Below, in pieces: positions 18,859 to 28,396 of a stretch of 35,660 bases of DNA (positions within the stretch are counted from its first letter, which is position 1; every line of letters begins with the position of its first letter). Location: contig PAMH01000009.1 in assembly GCA_002707205.1 (NCBI GenBank), positions 1 to 35,660 on the forward strand. The letters run 5' to 3'. The position numbers were made by a program, and so were the translations under genes. This DNA comes from Legionellales bacterium. GTDB lineage: Bacteria > Pseudomonadota > Gammaproteobacteria > UBA1113. The notes below the pieces were generated by a model that was not told the origin of the DNA, ran no database searches, and saw nothing but the letters and a program-made list of their open reading frames with translations.

Positions 18859-20898
18859 ATGCAAAACCCCCTACTCCAAAAAAAAACTCTCCCCTTATTT
18901 CAGCAAATTAAACCTGAGCATGCATTGCCGGCGATTGAAACCGTTATCAATGAAAGTAAGGCAACCATCAAGCAATTAACTCAGAGTGAAACCATTAACT
19001 GGGATAGTATTATTCAGCCCATGGAAGATCTTTCAAATAAACTTGAAAATGCTTGGTCACCTGTGCGCCATTTAAATAATGTTTGTAATAGTGAGACTTT
19101 AAGAAAACACTACCAAGCGTGTATACAGTTAATTTCTGAATATAGCAGCGAATTGGGACAAAATGAAACCCTATATAATTTGTATCAACAAATACATAAA
19201 AGCGCTGATTTCTCAAGCTATACACAGACAAAGCAAAAGATTATTACCGATGCATTATTACATTTCAAATTAGCCGGCGTAGGTTTAAGTGATGAAAAGA
19301 AAAAACGATATCGTGATATTCAACAACGCCTAACCGAATTAACGACAACATTTGAAAATAATGTATTAGATGCCACTGATGGTTGGTATCATCATCTGTT
19401 AGATGAAACACAACTTGCAGGCTTACCAGAGCACGCCATTTATGCAGCACATGAAACTGCAAAAAAACGTCAATTAACAGGTTGGGTATTTACTTTAGAA
19501 TTTCCCTCCTATTATGCTGTTATTACCTATGCCGATGCACGCGAATTACGCGAACTTTTATATACAGCATATACTACCCGCGCCTCTGATCAAGGCGATA
19601 ATGCCGGTAAATGGGATAATACGCCAATCATTAATGAAATTTTAGCGTTACGCCATGAATTAGCTCAGCTATTAGGTTATGCCAACTATGCGGAACTTTC
19701 CTTAGCAACTAAAATGGTTAAATCAACAAATGAAGTCATGAATTTCTTGCTCAATTTACAAGAAAAAGTACATGATAAAGCCGTAGCTGAAATGAATACC
19801 TTAAAATCTTTTGCCAGAGAAAATTACCAAATAGATGAGATTGCTGCTTGGGATGTGGCTTATTTGAGTGAAAAATTAAAGCAACAAAGCTATCAAATTG
19901 ATAATGAAGCATTACGCCCTTATTTTCCTGAAGATAAAGTCGTGTCAGGTTTATTTGCAATTGTAAATAAACTTTATGGCATTAAAGTTCAATACGCGCC
20001 AGAGATTAAAACATGGCATACTGATGCCAAAGCATATCAAATAATGAATGAAGATAATCGAATTATCGCAACTTTTTATTTTGACTTGTACGCAAGAGAA
20101 AATAAGCGTGGCGGCGCATGGATGGATGATTGTCGTGCAAGACATCAAGATGCAAACGGTTATCTACAATTACCCGCGGCTTATCTCACTTGTAACTTCA
20201 CAAAACCGCAAGCTAGTAAGCCTGCATTATTTACGCATGAAGAAGTATTAACTCTTTTTCATGAATTTGGACATGGCTTACATCATATGCTCACGCAAAT
20301 TGATAGCATATCTGTTTCAGGTATTAATGGTGTTGAATGGGATGCCGTAGAACTTCCAAGCCAATTTATGGAAAATTTTTGCTGGGAACGCGAAGCCTTG
20401 GATCTCATCTCCGGACATTACCAAACAGGCGAGCCAATTCCTGATACCTTATATCAAAAAATGCTCAATGCAAAAAATTATCATAGCGCCATGTTTACTG
20501 TCCGCCAATTAGAATTTTCATTATTTGATTTTCAGTTACATCAAGATTACCAACCTGAAAATAATTTTAGCGTACAAAAAATATTAGATACTGTTAGACG
20601 CAAAGTCTCCGTTGTTCCTGTCCCTGACTTTAATCGTTTTCAACATAGCTTCTCCCATATTTTTGCTGGAGGATATGCCGCAGGCTATTATAGTTATAAA
20701 TGGGCGGAGATTTTATCAAGTGATGCATATAGTTTGTTTGAAGAAAAAGGTATTTTTTCTCCAGAGGTTGGTAAGGCTTTTTGGCAAGAGATTTTATCCC
20801 AAGGAGGCTCAAAACCGGCAAATGAATTATTTAATGCCTTTCGTGGTCGTGAACCCAGTATCCAAGCTTACCTCAAACATAATGGGCTGGATCAATGA
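18859..20898 (+). CDS. prlC: Oligopeptidase A (M3 zinc metallopeptidase)
   Basis: A cytoplasmic zinc endopeptidase that degrades short peptides, including released signal peptides. At 679 residues it matches E. coli OpdA (680). The zinc motif HEFGH is at 468-472 and the third ligand Glu498 lies in AVELPSQF. RQLEFSLFDFQLH and FSHIFAGGYAAGYYSYKWAE near the C-terminus are typical of the M3 family. The start follows a good GAGG Shine-Dalgarno. Its stop overlaps the start of the downstream editing-protein gene by 4 nt (ATGA), so the two are translationally coupled. Confidence 0.97.
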   Translation: MQNPLLQKKTLPLFQQIKPEHALPAIETVINESKATIKQLTQSETINWDSIIQPMEDLSNKLENAWSPVRHLNNVCNSETLRKHYQACIQLISEYSSELGQNETLYNLYQQIHKSADFSSYTQTKQKIITDALLHFKLAGVGLSDEKKKRYRDIQQRLTELTTTFENNVLDATDGWYHHLLDETQLAGLPEHAIYAAHETAKKRQLTGWVFTLEFPSYYAVITYADARELRELLYTAYTTRASDQGDNAGKWDNTPIINEILALRHELAQLLGYANYAELSLATKMVKSTNEVMNFLLNLQEKVHDKAVAEMNTLKSFARENYQIDEIAAWDVAYLSEKLKQQSYQIDNEALRPYFPEDKVVSGLFAIVNKLYGIKVQYAPEIKTWHTDAKAYQIMNEDNRIIATFYFDLYARENKRGGAWMDDCRARHQDANGYLQLPAAYLTCNFTKPQASKPALFTHEEVLTLFHEFGHGLHHMLTQIDSISVSGINGVEWDAVELPSQFMENFCWEREALDLISGHYQTGEPIPDTLYQKMLNAKNYHSAMFTVRQLEFSLFDFQLHQDYQPENNFSVQKILDTVRRKVSVVPVPDFNRFQHSFSHIFAGGYAAGYYSYKWAEILSSDAYSLFEEKGIFSPEVGKAFWQEILSQGGSKPANELFNAFRGREPSIQAYLKHNGLDQ

Positions 20899-21389
20899 TT
20901 ACCACCGCTGAGCAAACTTTTGAGAAATTAAAAAATGCTGATATAGACTATCAACTATATCAGCATCCTCCTGTGCATACCGTTGAAGATGCAAATCTGT
21001 ATTGTCAACATATTTCAGGTGCACATGTTAAAAACTTATGTTTATGCAATAAGAAAAAAACTTTTTTCTGCTTACTCACCGTGCCTGATTATAAACGCGT
21101 TGATTTAAAAAACTTTGCTGAACAATTAATGCATAGTAGATTCAGCTTTGTTAATGGAAACAAACTATTTGAACTGTTAGGCGTTTATCCTGGCGCTGTC
21201 TCACCTTTGTGCCTGTTAAATGATTCTCAACAACAATTTCATTTTTTTATGGATGCTGATTTACAGTACGTTGACCGCATTAATATCCACCCCATGGATA
21301 ATCAATACACCATCAATATTGCGATGCCGACATTCATTAATTTTTTATCAACTTATACCACCATAAATTTTATTGCATTGCCTACCTAA
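20895..21389 (+). CDS. Prolyl-tRNA editing protein (YbaK/ProXp-ala-like deacylase)
   Basis: A free-standing editing domain of 164 residues of the YbaK/PrdX family, which hydrolyses mischarged tRNA-Pro. Landmarks are HPPVHTVEDA near residue 25, GAHVKNLCL with the conserved Lys, the segment KLFELLGVYPGAVSPLCLLND, and INIHPMDNQYT near the end. This pattern fits ProXp-ala (Ala-tRNA-Pro deacylase) better than YbaK itself (Cys-tRNA-Pro), but the choice is inference. It starts in the last codons of prlC (ATGA overlap), so it is probably co-transcribed with it; I know of no functional link between them. Confidence 0.87.
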   Translation: MITTAEQTFEKLKNADIDYQLYQHPPVHTVEDANLYCQHISGAHVKNLCLCNKKKTFFCLLTVPDYKRVDLKNFAEQLMHSRFSFVNGNKLFELLGVYPGAVSPLCLLNDSQQQFHFFMDADLQYVDRINIHPMDNQYTINIAMPTFINFLSTYTTINFIALPT

Positions 21390-21487
21390 ACCGTTTCGTT
21401 TCCACTGATAATTTTTTAAAACAACACTTACACCGCTAACCAGTTTGGTTTACAATAACTACTATTTAAAGTGCTCATAGGCAGCGC

Positions 21488-22300
21488 ATGACAAAATCAT
21501 ATCATCGTTCATTTTTAAAGTGGGCAGGCGGAAAATACCGTTTACTTCCGTATATTTTGCCACATTTACCTGTGGGGAAACGACTTATCGAGCCTTTTTT
21601 AGGTTCTGGTGTTATTTTTCTTAATACGGATTATCCAAGTTATAAACTTAACGATACAAATAAAGATTTAATTAATCTTTATAAAATATTAAAAACTGAA
21701 AAATCTGACTTTATTAATCATGCGGCTAAATATTTTGATCAAAAATATAATCATCCTGATGCTTATTATTTATTAAGAAATCAATTTAACACCAGTAAAG
21801 ATATTTATGAACGTGCGCTGCTCTTTCTATACTTAAACCGACATGGTTATAATGGTCTTTGTCGCTATAATAAGCAAGGTAAATATAATGTTCCCTTTGG
21901 GCACTATACAAAGCCATATTTTCCTGCTGATGAAATGGCTTATTTTTATCATAAAGCCAAAAAAGCGACATTTACTTGTACTAATTTTACTACTAGCATA
22001 AAAAAAGGGCGTCAAGGCGATATTATTTATTGTGATCCACCTTATGTTCCATTATCAAAAACAGCGCACTTTACTCATTATTATCAGCATGGCTTTTCTA
22101 TGAAACAGCAAGAAGAATTGGCGACAATGGCTAAAAACCTTCAGCAAGAAAAAGTTAAAATTTTGATTTCTAATCATCATACACCATTAACTGAAAAACT
22201 TTATGCACCCGCTAAAATTTTTGCATTTGAAGTGCAGCGTAATATCAGTTGTAAGGGATATAAACGCACTAAAGTTCGTGAGTTACTGGCACAATTTTAA
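21488..22300 (+). CDS. dam: DNA adenine methyltransferase (Dam family, GATC)
   Basis: An S-adenosylmethionine-dependent N6-adenine methylase of the alpha-class Dam/DpnM type, 270 residues (E. coli Dam is 278). Motif I FLKWAGGKYRLL begins at residue 9, PFLGSG follows near 36, and catalytic motif IV DPPY is at 183-186. RHGYNGLCRYN and the C-terminal SNHHTPLT are also typical. GATC specificity is inferred from family similarity. No restriction endonuclease gene is adjacent, so it looks like an orphan methylase that could act in mismatch repair, replication timing or gene regulation. It faces the end of the Dot/Icm block. Confidence 0.93.
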   Translation: MTKSYHRSFLKWAGGKYRLLPYILPHLPVGKRLIEPFLGSGVIFLNTDYPSYKLNDTNKDLINLYKILKTEKSDFINHAAKYFDQKYNHPDAYYLLRNQFNTSKDIYERALLFLYLNRHGYNGLCRYNKQGKYNVPFGHYTKPYFPADEMAYFYHKAKKATFTCTNFTTSIKKGRQGDIIYCDPPYVPLSKTAHFTHYYQHGFSMKQQEELATMAKNLQQEKVKILISNHHTPLTEKLYAPAKIFAFEVQRNISCKGYKRTKVRELLAQF

Positions 22301-22338
22301 TGTCATTATGCATAATGTGCTTCATATAAATTTAATAT

Positions 22339-25300
22339 TTAATTAGGCAATGTTTTAATATTTGGATTTTCATTATAAGCACGTAAAATCTCATCGGCTA
22401 ATTGATCAACAACGCTCAAACCACTAACATCACCGATTAATCCACCATCTTCTTTGGCTGCTTGCAATCTCTCTTCAATTAATTTTGTCGCACTACCTGA
22501 AGGAAATAATCGAGCCAATAATGTTCTAGCCTTAATGGGACTTAAACGTCTATACAAGATATTTCTTAATTTAGCATCTTCCGCTGTTGTTGAAAAAGCC
22601 CAAAGCTCTATTGGACCTATCGTCGAAGTTAACAGCTGCGTGTTCACGCCTTGCTTTGTTGAAAACTGCGCAAGAAAAGTCGCACCACCTTCACGCGGAC
22701 CATGTACTTTTGTCGCTAAAGCCGTTTTAGCTGTCTCAGATAAACCAAATATTTTTGCAGTCTTATTCACTGCTTGTTGAGGACCTGCATCCATAATATA
22801 AATTGAAGTCGCAAACTCAATCATCACTTCATCAAAATCTTCTACCGATTGAGAAATAAGCGCCACTTGTACTTTCCATTTTCGGCCTTCTCGCATATCA
22901 ATAACAACTTGATCACGCACAGCTTTCGCTTTTGCTGTACGATGAAACTCATCATAAACAATACGTTTAGGATCTTCGCGCAATTCCATGACTCGTTCAC
23001 GATGATACTCTTGGTATTTCTCAGGCATGTCTAAAATATTTTCTTCAGTCAAATAATAATTTCGCGCCAAAATATACCGCGCCAACATATACATAACAGC
23101 TGTTTGTCTATCTGCTGCCTCACCGCCAGTTTTAGCAACTTCATCTAAATCTAGGGCAACAACCTTTGCCTCACCTAAATCAAATCTTGTCACTCGAGAA
23201 AGAATCGGATACTCACGTACAACACTAGAAATCATTCGTGCAAATGCGTCAATTAATGACTCTCCTGTTGGCGCAACAATTTCACCATATAAATCTTCGA
23301 TGGCTTTCTCACGTACAATTGACGCAGCATCAGAAATTAAAGGCATTGCATATCTTTGAGCTAACATTGCCTCATGTGTAAAGCCTGCGAGAAATAAGGC
23401 ATCGCTCACTTCCCACCATGTTGTATGTTGATCAAGGACAAAACCAACTTCATTTAAAATATCATCAACAATAGGCTCTAATCCCGTTGTATAAGTATAA
23501 GGTTTACCGTCATCGGCCAAATACTTATACATTTCATCTACAACCATGCCAGCAAGATCAGGAATCGCATCATAAGGGCGATCTTTACCTATTGGTGTTG
23601 CCAATAGCGTTAGAAAGTTAACAAGGAAGCTACGCTCTTGTGGCGTAGGATATCTTGCTCCTAGCTGAGTATCGCAAGGATTAATAGAAAACTCAGGTGT
23701 CATCCGCAAACGATGGTGTGCAACTAAGTGTCTTTTATCTGCAGGCAATGCTTCTTTTAATAAGGAAATCAAACCACCACTTGATGGTCCGATATCAATA
23801 ATCGCAATTCTCGGTAAACGTTTTAATCCACCCGAGAGACAAACTGCTAGATTTAGCGCATTAGATAAAACAGATTTACCTGAACCAGGTCTTGCATAGA
23901 GAATATCAATCCACGTGGTTTGCATGGTTGAACCGGGTTGATAAGGCCAAGGCTTTCCATCTGGTGAACGGTATAATATCGCTCCTTTTTTCCATAAAGA
24001 AGCGGGGCGTGTTAACGGTAGCATGTAAATAACATCATGTAATGGCGCAGCAGCTGCATTTGCTTCACTTTGTGCTGTAACCCCTAACATTGTTGAAACA
24101 ACACCACCAAAAGGATCACCTGAAATTTCCGCCGTTTCACAATTTCCCCAACCTTGGAGCGCTTTGGCTAATTGCGATGTTCGATTACGTAACAGCCGTA
24201 AATCATCCGCAGGTGCCCAAGTTGTGGTTGCAACTTTTAAACGAACAACAGCATCCTCTGCGTTTAATGCTGTCTCACGTAAGTTATTAATTGCATCTGA
24301 TAGTAAACGGTTTTGTGAAGAACTAAAGCTTAGAATCGCTGCAAGCGTGCTACGAATTTGCAAAGATTGTAAACCGTTACTTTCTATCATAAATGACATA
24401 CGCCACGGAATTTGTGTGGGTAATACGCGATTAAAAAGATGTGTAAATGGTTTTATTTCATTAGGAAATAAATCAATAAATACACTTGAATAAATCCGAT
24501 CGCCTATTTGTACCGTTTTTAAATCAAGCTTTTCAGCATCGCGGGGAAATAGCTGTGGACCTAAGGTTGGATAAAGCACATTAGCAATATCATCTGGAAA
24601 ACGTAGGTTACTACGCATAGGAATCTTATCACCAGGTAATACAGGTCGCCAATCTTTGTCCGTGAATTCTGGATCAACAGTCATTCGCACATCACGTAAA
24701 GCTTCATGAATATTTAATACGACTGTATATAAATCTAATGCATTCAAATCATTTAAAGTAGAACGTACAAAGGATTCATGCGCATTGCGTAGATCTGCAA
24801 TACCTGCAATTAAATTTTGCGAGTCTTTAAAAGGCGGTAATTTATTTTGTGTAATTAATTTTTGTTTATCTTTTAATGCACGTTTATTCTGATCTTTGGT
24901 CAAACTATTTGGTCGTGTCCATAAAACAAGATAAACCGATTCTTTCGAGCAATATTGAGAAAGATAATTAGCACGTTCAGTAAATAAATCATCTAAATTT
25001 AGATTGAGTGCTTCTGCGGTTTGTTTTGCTGGCAGATAAATTTCTTCAATCTCTCGCTTAACCTCATCACGATCGTAAGTAAATAAAACCTGCACTGCAT
25101 GACCAATACGCGATAAAGTCGCTTGTAAACTTTGACTAACACCATGATGTAATTGTTCAAACTCATATGAGCCTACTAATTTAGTTGCTCCGTGAACTTT
25201 TAAGATAGTCACTAATGAGCCATCACGTGCAACTAATGTTGTTTTATTTTCTGCTGTTTCTAATTCACAATAAGCATAAGTTGTTTGTTTTAAACCGATA

Positions 25301-25356
25301 CTTAACCATGCTAATAACGTATCTATGCTATCGATAACAGGATCCATAAAACTCAT
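22339..25356 (-). CDS. icmB: Dot/Icm type IVB secretion ATPase IcmB/DotO
   Basis: The VirB4-like ATPase that, with DotB, forms the cytoplasmic energy centre of the Dot/Icm machine. It has 1005 residues against 1009 in Legionella. The N-terminal half (about 1-450) holds the conserved DotO-specific domain. Walker A ARPGSGKS is at 488-495, RIAIIDIGPSSGG follows near 517-528, and the second acidic motif IVYDEFH is at 799-805. AGGA six to seven nt before ATG 25356 gives a clear start. It is the last gene of the block, 20 nt after icmJ and almost abutting the convergent dam gene. Confidence 0.97.
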   Translation of the reverse strand: MSFMDPVIDSIDTLLAWLSIGLKQTTYAYCELETAENKTTLVARDGSLVTILKVHGATKLVGSYEFEQLHHGVSQSLQATLSRIGHAVQVLFTYDRDEVKREIEEIYLPAKQTAEALNLNLDDLFTERANYLSQYCSKESVYLVLWTRPNSLTKDQNKRALKDKQKLITQNKLPPFKDSQNLIAGIADLRNAHESFVRSTLNDLNALDLYTVVLNIHEALRDVRMTVDPEFTDKDWRPVLPGDKIPMRSNLRFPDDIANVLYPTLGPQLFPRDAEKLDLKTVQIGDRIYSSVFIDLFPNEIKPFTHLFNRVLPTQIPWRMSFMIESNGLQSLQIRSTLAAILSFSSSQNRLLSDAINNLRETALNAEDAVVRLKVATTTWAPADDLRLLRNRTSQLAKALQGWGNCETAEISGDPFGGVVSTMLGVTAQSEANAAAAPLHDVIYMLPLTRPASLWKKGAILYRSPDGKPWPYQPGSTMQTTWIDILYARPGSGKSVLSNALNLAVCLSGGLKRLPRIAIIDIGPSSGGLISLLKEALPADKRHLVAHHRLRMTPEFSINPCDTQLGARYPTPQERSFLVNFLTLLATPIGKDRPYDAIPDLAGMVVDEMYKYLADDGKPYTYTTGLEPIVDDILNEVGFVLDQHTTWWEVSDALFLAGFTHEAMLAQRYAMPLISDAASIVREKAIEDLYGEIVAPTGESLIDAFARMISSVVREYPILSRVTRFDLGEAKVVALDLDEVAKTGGEAADRQTAVMYMLARYILARNYYLTEENILDMPEKYQEYHRERVMELREDPKRIVYDEFHRTAKAKAVRDQVVIDMREGRKWKVQVALISQSVEDFDEVMIEFATSIYIMDAGPQQAVNKTAKIFGLSETAKTALATKVHGPREGGATFLAQFSTKQGVNTQLLTSTIGPIELWAFSTTAEDAKLRNILYRRLSPIKARTLLARLFPSGSATKLIEERLQAAKEDGGLIGDVSGLSVVDQLADEILRAYNENPNIKTLPN

Positions 25357-25376
25357 AGTATATCCTTGATAAATGT

Positions 25377-25991
25377 CTAGGCGTTGTCTTTAGCGGAGCT
25401 ACGTGCCCAATGTTCAATCTGTTTACTAAATCGTCCTCTTGCAGGCAATAAACGTAGCTGCCGCAATAATTGTTTCACTTTTTTATCACTATGATTCATT
25501 TGATAATCAAGTAAAACCTGAGAGAAAGCAACAGGATTTGTCATACCTTCTCCAAAAGTTTGTTCAACAATACTAGAACGCATTTTTAGCATTTGATAAA
25601 TAGCTTGTGCTGACTGGCTATATTGAGAATTATTTGCCATTGCACAGAACAAAACATGACAAAACGCATTAATATCTGCTTGTGAAATTTCATTAGTATA
25701 AATAAGTGTGCCACCACCGTAGCCATTATCACCGACAGACTCTAAAAAAAAGCATTGTGTGCAAAATACGCATGCGGTGACTAAATTATCTAAGGCATTA
25801 TTTCGATAATCTTGATCTTTATTTACAACTTCTTGATAATCTTTGGCTTGAAATCCACAATAGTGACAAGTGAAATTATCCCGCTTCCAGATTTTTTTGC
25901 AGAGCGCGCGAAACTTAGGATGTCCACGACGCGCTGCAAATTTAGCAAAATTAGTTAACGATGCACTGATAACTAATGAGGATTGCTTCAT
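25377..25991 (-). CDS. icmJ: Dot/Icm coupling-complex protein IcmJ/DotN
   Basis: A small protein of the DotL type IV coupling complex, which recruits effectors at the inner membrane. The length is 204 residues against about 208 in Legionella. It has an HNH-like zinc cluster: CHYC gives Cys42 and Cys45, and CVFCTQC gives Cys74, Cys77 and Cys80. Legionella DotN uses a comparable cluster for structure and has no known nuclease activity. No membrane segment is seen. It is separated from icmD by only 2 nt and from icmB by 20 nt, so all three are likely co-transcribed. Confidence 0.95.
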   Translation of the reverse strand: MKQSSLVISASLTNFAKFAARRGHPKFRALCKKIWKRDNFTCHYCGFQAKDYQEVVNKDQDYRNNALDNLVTACVFCTQCFFLESVGDNGYGGGTLIYTNEISQADINAFCHVLFCAMANNSQYSQSAQAIYQMLKMRSSIVEQTFGEGMTNPVAFSQVLLDYQMNHSDKKVKQLLRQLRLLPARGRFSKQIEHWARSSAKDNA

Positions 25992-25993
25992 TA

Positions 25994-26401
25994 TTAGGTA
26001 ATACCATCAATTGAATCAACACCACTAATACCACCAGCACTAGCGTCTGAACCAAACACGGTTGCACCCGTTGTTTTAATAATACTTGGTAAAAAGATCA
26101 TTGCTGCGCCAATAAAAAGCATAGCAATTGGGGTGCCAATTTGCATTTGTGTTGGGTTATCTTTGTGTTGTTTAAATTTAAAAATCGCTACTAGTACAAA
26201 ACCAAACCCCATCACATACGCTGCGGCGGTGATTAGTTGCACAATTGAAGAAAAACTCGCCTTCACATTATCTGCAAGACTACCAACCGCACCGCTGGCA
26301 ACTTGTGTCGTGTCAGCAAAAATGCTCGGGCTTACAAAGCATGCAAATCCTAGAATTAGAAATACAATCCCTTTAATAATGGATTTTTTTCTGGCTGTCA
26401 T
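25994..26401 (-). CDS. icmD: Dot/Icm inner-membrane protein IcmD/DotP
   Basis: A small integral membrane protein of 135 residues (132 in Legionella). It has an N-terminal signal-like segment (about 10-30, ending near IFA) and two further hydrophobic segments (about 52-75 and 90-110). The segment ITAAAYVMGFGFVLVAIFKF, together with the conserved FLPSIIKTTGATVFG, places it in the IcmC/IcmD family and makes it a shorter paralog of icmC upstream. AGGGGA five nt before ATG 26401 is the strongest ribosome-binding site of the block. A 127-bp gap upstream probably holds its own promoter. Confidence 0.94.
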   Translation of the reverse strand: MTARKKSIIKGIVFLILGFACFVSPSIFADTTQVASGAVGSLADNVKASFSSIVQLITAAAYVMGFGFVLVAIFKFKQHKDNPTQMQIGTPIAMLFIGAAMIFLPSIIKTTGATVFGSDASAGGISGVDSIDGIT

Positions 26402-26456
26402 ATGATTCCCCTAGTTAATATCTAACAGTTTGATAAAACATTAATTATTGTTCTTA

Positions 26457-26485
26457 ATCTTAGCACAAACTCATCTAATTCAAAA
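26457..26485 (-). promoter_or_regulatory. Putative promoter for icmD-icmJ-icmB
   Basis: Reading on the minus strand, TTTTGA (26480-26485) is followed by 17 nt and an extended -10, TGC-TAAGAT (TAAGAT at 26457-26462). It lies in the 127-bp gap between icmC and icmD, one of the few gaps of this size in the block. Confidence 0.4.
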
Positions 26486-26528
26486 TATATGATTATCACA
26501 AGAAAAAATTTATGGGCAAATATTTTGC

Positions 26529-27131
26529 TTACCAACTAATACCTAAAGTACTGGCAATTACATTTGCAGTTCCTACAACATTTAAACACAAAGTACCACC
26601 CACCAAATGCGTAATAGATTTACCAAAAGTGCCTTGTTGAGCTTGCCCTGATCCTATTTTATGCATATACATAATGCCACGAAGAAATGCAACTGCACCC
26701 ACAAACTGTACGATATAAACAATGGTCTCTCCCAGTTGATTAAAAGATTGATCAACGGGTGTAGATGTGGGGTAAGCCATCATGCCATTCTCACCAAATA
26801 AAGTTGTCACACCTACTTGCAACATACTTGGAAAATAAATCAGTGTTGCGCCAACAATAAAAGTTACAATAGCTGGACGTAAATCCTTACCACCAGACAT
26901 TTGCGAATGTGGATCACCATATTTCTTTAAATCGTAAACGCCTTTAAATGCCATAAAAAAACCTGCTACATAAGCCAAAGCTGTTATAAACTCCCATAAT
27001 GCAGGTAGTTGCACATCAAGGTTGGTTAACATATCCGCCATATCTGGAATCGTCACAGCATAGCTATTTATGGGCAACAAAAATAAAAGACAAAGCAATA
27101 ACATCATTTTTTTAGCTTTGTTTTCCTTCAT
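26529..27131 (-). CDS. icmC: Dot/Icm inner-membrane protein IcmC/DotE
   Basis: A polytopic inner-membrane component of 200 residues (194 in Legionella). A signal-like hydrophobic segment (about 8-22) is followed by three or more membrane segments. FITALAYVAGFFMAFKGV and YFPSMLQVGVTTLFGENG are the same family signature seen in IcmD. The frame is open to GTG 27161, but no Shine-Dalgarno precedes it. ATG 27131, with AGAG upstream and a normal Lys-rich signal start, is preferred. It is separated by 60 bp from icmG, so it may be the last gene of the icmK-icmE-icmG transcript. Confidence 0.94.
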   Translation of the reverse strand: MKENKAKKMMLLLCLLFLLPINSYAVTIPDMADMLTNLDVQLPALWEFITALAYVAGFFMAFKGVYDLKKYGDPHSQMSGGKDLRPAIVTFIVGATLIYFPSMLQVGVTTLFGENGMMAYPTSTPVDQSFNQLGETIVYIVQFVGAVAFLRGIMYMHKIGSGQAQQGTFGKSITHLVGGTLCLNVVGTANVIASTLGISW

Positions 27132-27221
27132 GTTTTTTTTCACTCTATTCTCTATACGCACGGTACAACCATTTTTTGCATTGTTATTGTAATTATAAAC
27201 TAAAATATAACTTTCTAAGCT

Positions 27222-28376
27222 TTATCCTTCATTAATACCATAAGCAATTTTTGCACCAGAAGAGGTCACCACTAAGCCATTTTCAGCATCAATTTTAGTA
27301 ACTTTCCCCAATCCTGCAATTTCATCATTATAAGTAACAGTAATAGTTTGACCATTTGATGTTCTTATCCATGCTCTACCAGGAATAATGGCTTGTATAT
27401 AATAAACATTTGCCTGCCCCAAATCGCTTGGTGCTTGGTACGTCGTTCTAATACCGCCACCCGATGTGTTTGAGACATAGCCACTAGGCATCGCCGCAGA
27501 CTGACTTGTTGCTGCAGCAACAATTGCTTGCAATGCATTATTTACTTTCGACATTTGACTTTCAACATGAGCAATGGAGCGTTCCATATTTGTGATACGT
27601 GCATTGCTAGATTGCATTTGTTGCTCTAGATTATTATATTTATCCCCAGCGCGCATTAAAGCGACTTGCATTGACTCTACAGTTTGTTTCAGTTGCTTAT
27701 TTTCTGTCACTAAATCTGTAATCGTTTTTTCTGTTTTATCATCAAGCTGCGCGCTTGGCTGAGTCGTCATCGTATCTGGCACAGGCAAATTTGCTGCTTG
27801 CTGCGTCGAAACGGGTGCCGGTAAACTTGCTTGAGTTGCATCATTATTTCCAAGGCTATCTATTTGATCACTTGAAACTGTTTGAGCTGCATTTAAATCA
27901 GGCATATTGTTAGCTTTTGTTTTAGTGACTTTGTGTGTTGTAGCAACATGATGAACAGGCTTACTTGAAGATGAAAATTGTTTCATTACAAAAAAAACTA
28001 ACATTACAAGAATAAAAAAAGCAGCACTGCCATAAATAACCAGCTTTTTAGGTTCTTCCGCTTTAATTTTAGCGATAACTTGCTCAAAAATATTTGATTT
28101 TTTTACGCCATCAGACTCATCAATACTATCATCTGTATCATGAATATCTTCAAACTCATAAGTATCATCGGCATCGACTAATGCATCAGGCTCTTTGGTT
28201 GATTTAACCTCATCATCACTGCTATCAGAGAAGTCAAAACTGCCATCTTCATCATCATCTTCCTCATCATCATTAAAATGAAAACTATCAGTTGTATCAT
28301 CTGAGTCGTCTTCAAATGAAGGAAATTCGTCATCGAAATCAAATTCTTCGTCAAAACTATCTTTTTTATCTACCAC
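27222..28376 (-). CDS. icmG: Dot/Icm inner-membrane protein IcmG/DotF
   Basis: A bitopic protein that links the inner membrane to the Dot/Icm core; 384 residues against 269 in Legionella. Residues 1-90 form a strongly acidic Asp/Glu/Ser-rich cytoplasmic head. A single membrane helix lies at about 112-131, followed by a Pro/Thr/Gln linker, a coiled coil (about 211-290) and a folded periplasmic domain that contains YYIQAIIPGRAWIRT. The C-terminal domain carries the family similarity; the extra length is mostly the acidic head. The start is GTG 28376 with GGAG eight nt upstream. It is 20 nt from icmE. Confidence 0.93.
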   Translation of the reverse strand: MVDKKDSFDEEFDFDDEFPSFEDDSDDTTDSFHFNDDEEDDDEDGSFDFSDSSDDEVKSTKEPDALVDADDTYEFEDIHDTDDSIDESDGVKKSNIFEQVIAKIKAEEPKKLVIYGSAAFFILVMLVFFVMKQFSSSSKPVHHVATTHKVTKTKANNMPDLNAAQTVSSDQIDSLGNNDATQASLPAPVSTQQAANLPVPDTMTTQPSAQLDDKTEKTITDLVTENKQLKQTVESMQVALMRAGDKYNNLEQQMQSSNARITNMERSIAHVESQMSKVNNALQAIVAAATSQSAAMPSGYVSNTSGGGIRTTYQAPSDLGQANVYYIQAIIPGRAWIRTSNGQTITVTYNDEIAGLGKVTKIDAENGLVVTSSGAKIAYGINEG

Positions 28377-28396
28377 TGACTATTCTCCATTTATTC

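Noticed and set aside
22304-22317. 14-bp palindrome CATTATGCATAATG between dam and icmB
   Set aside because: It could be a weak bidirectional stop signal, but it has little GC and no adjacent T-run; one short AT palindrome is expected by chance.
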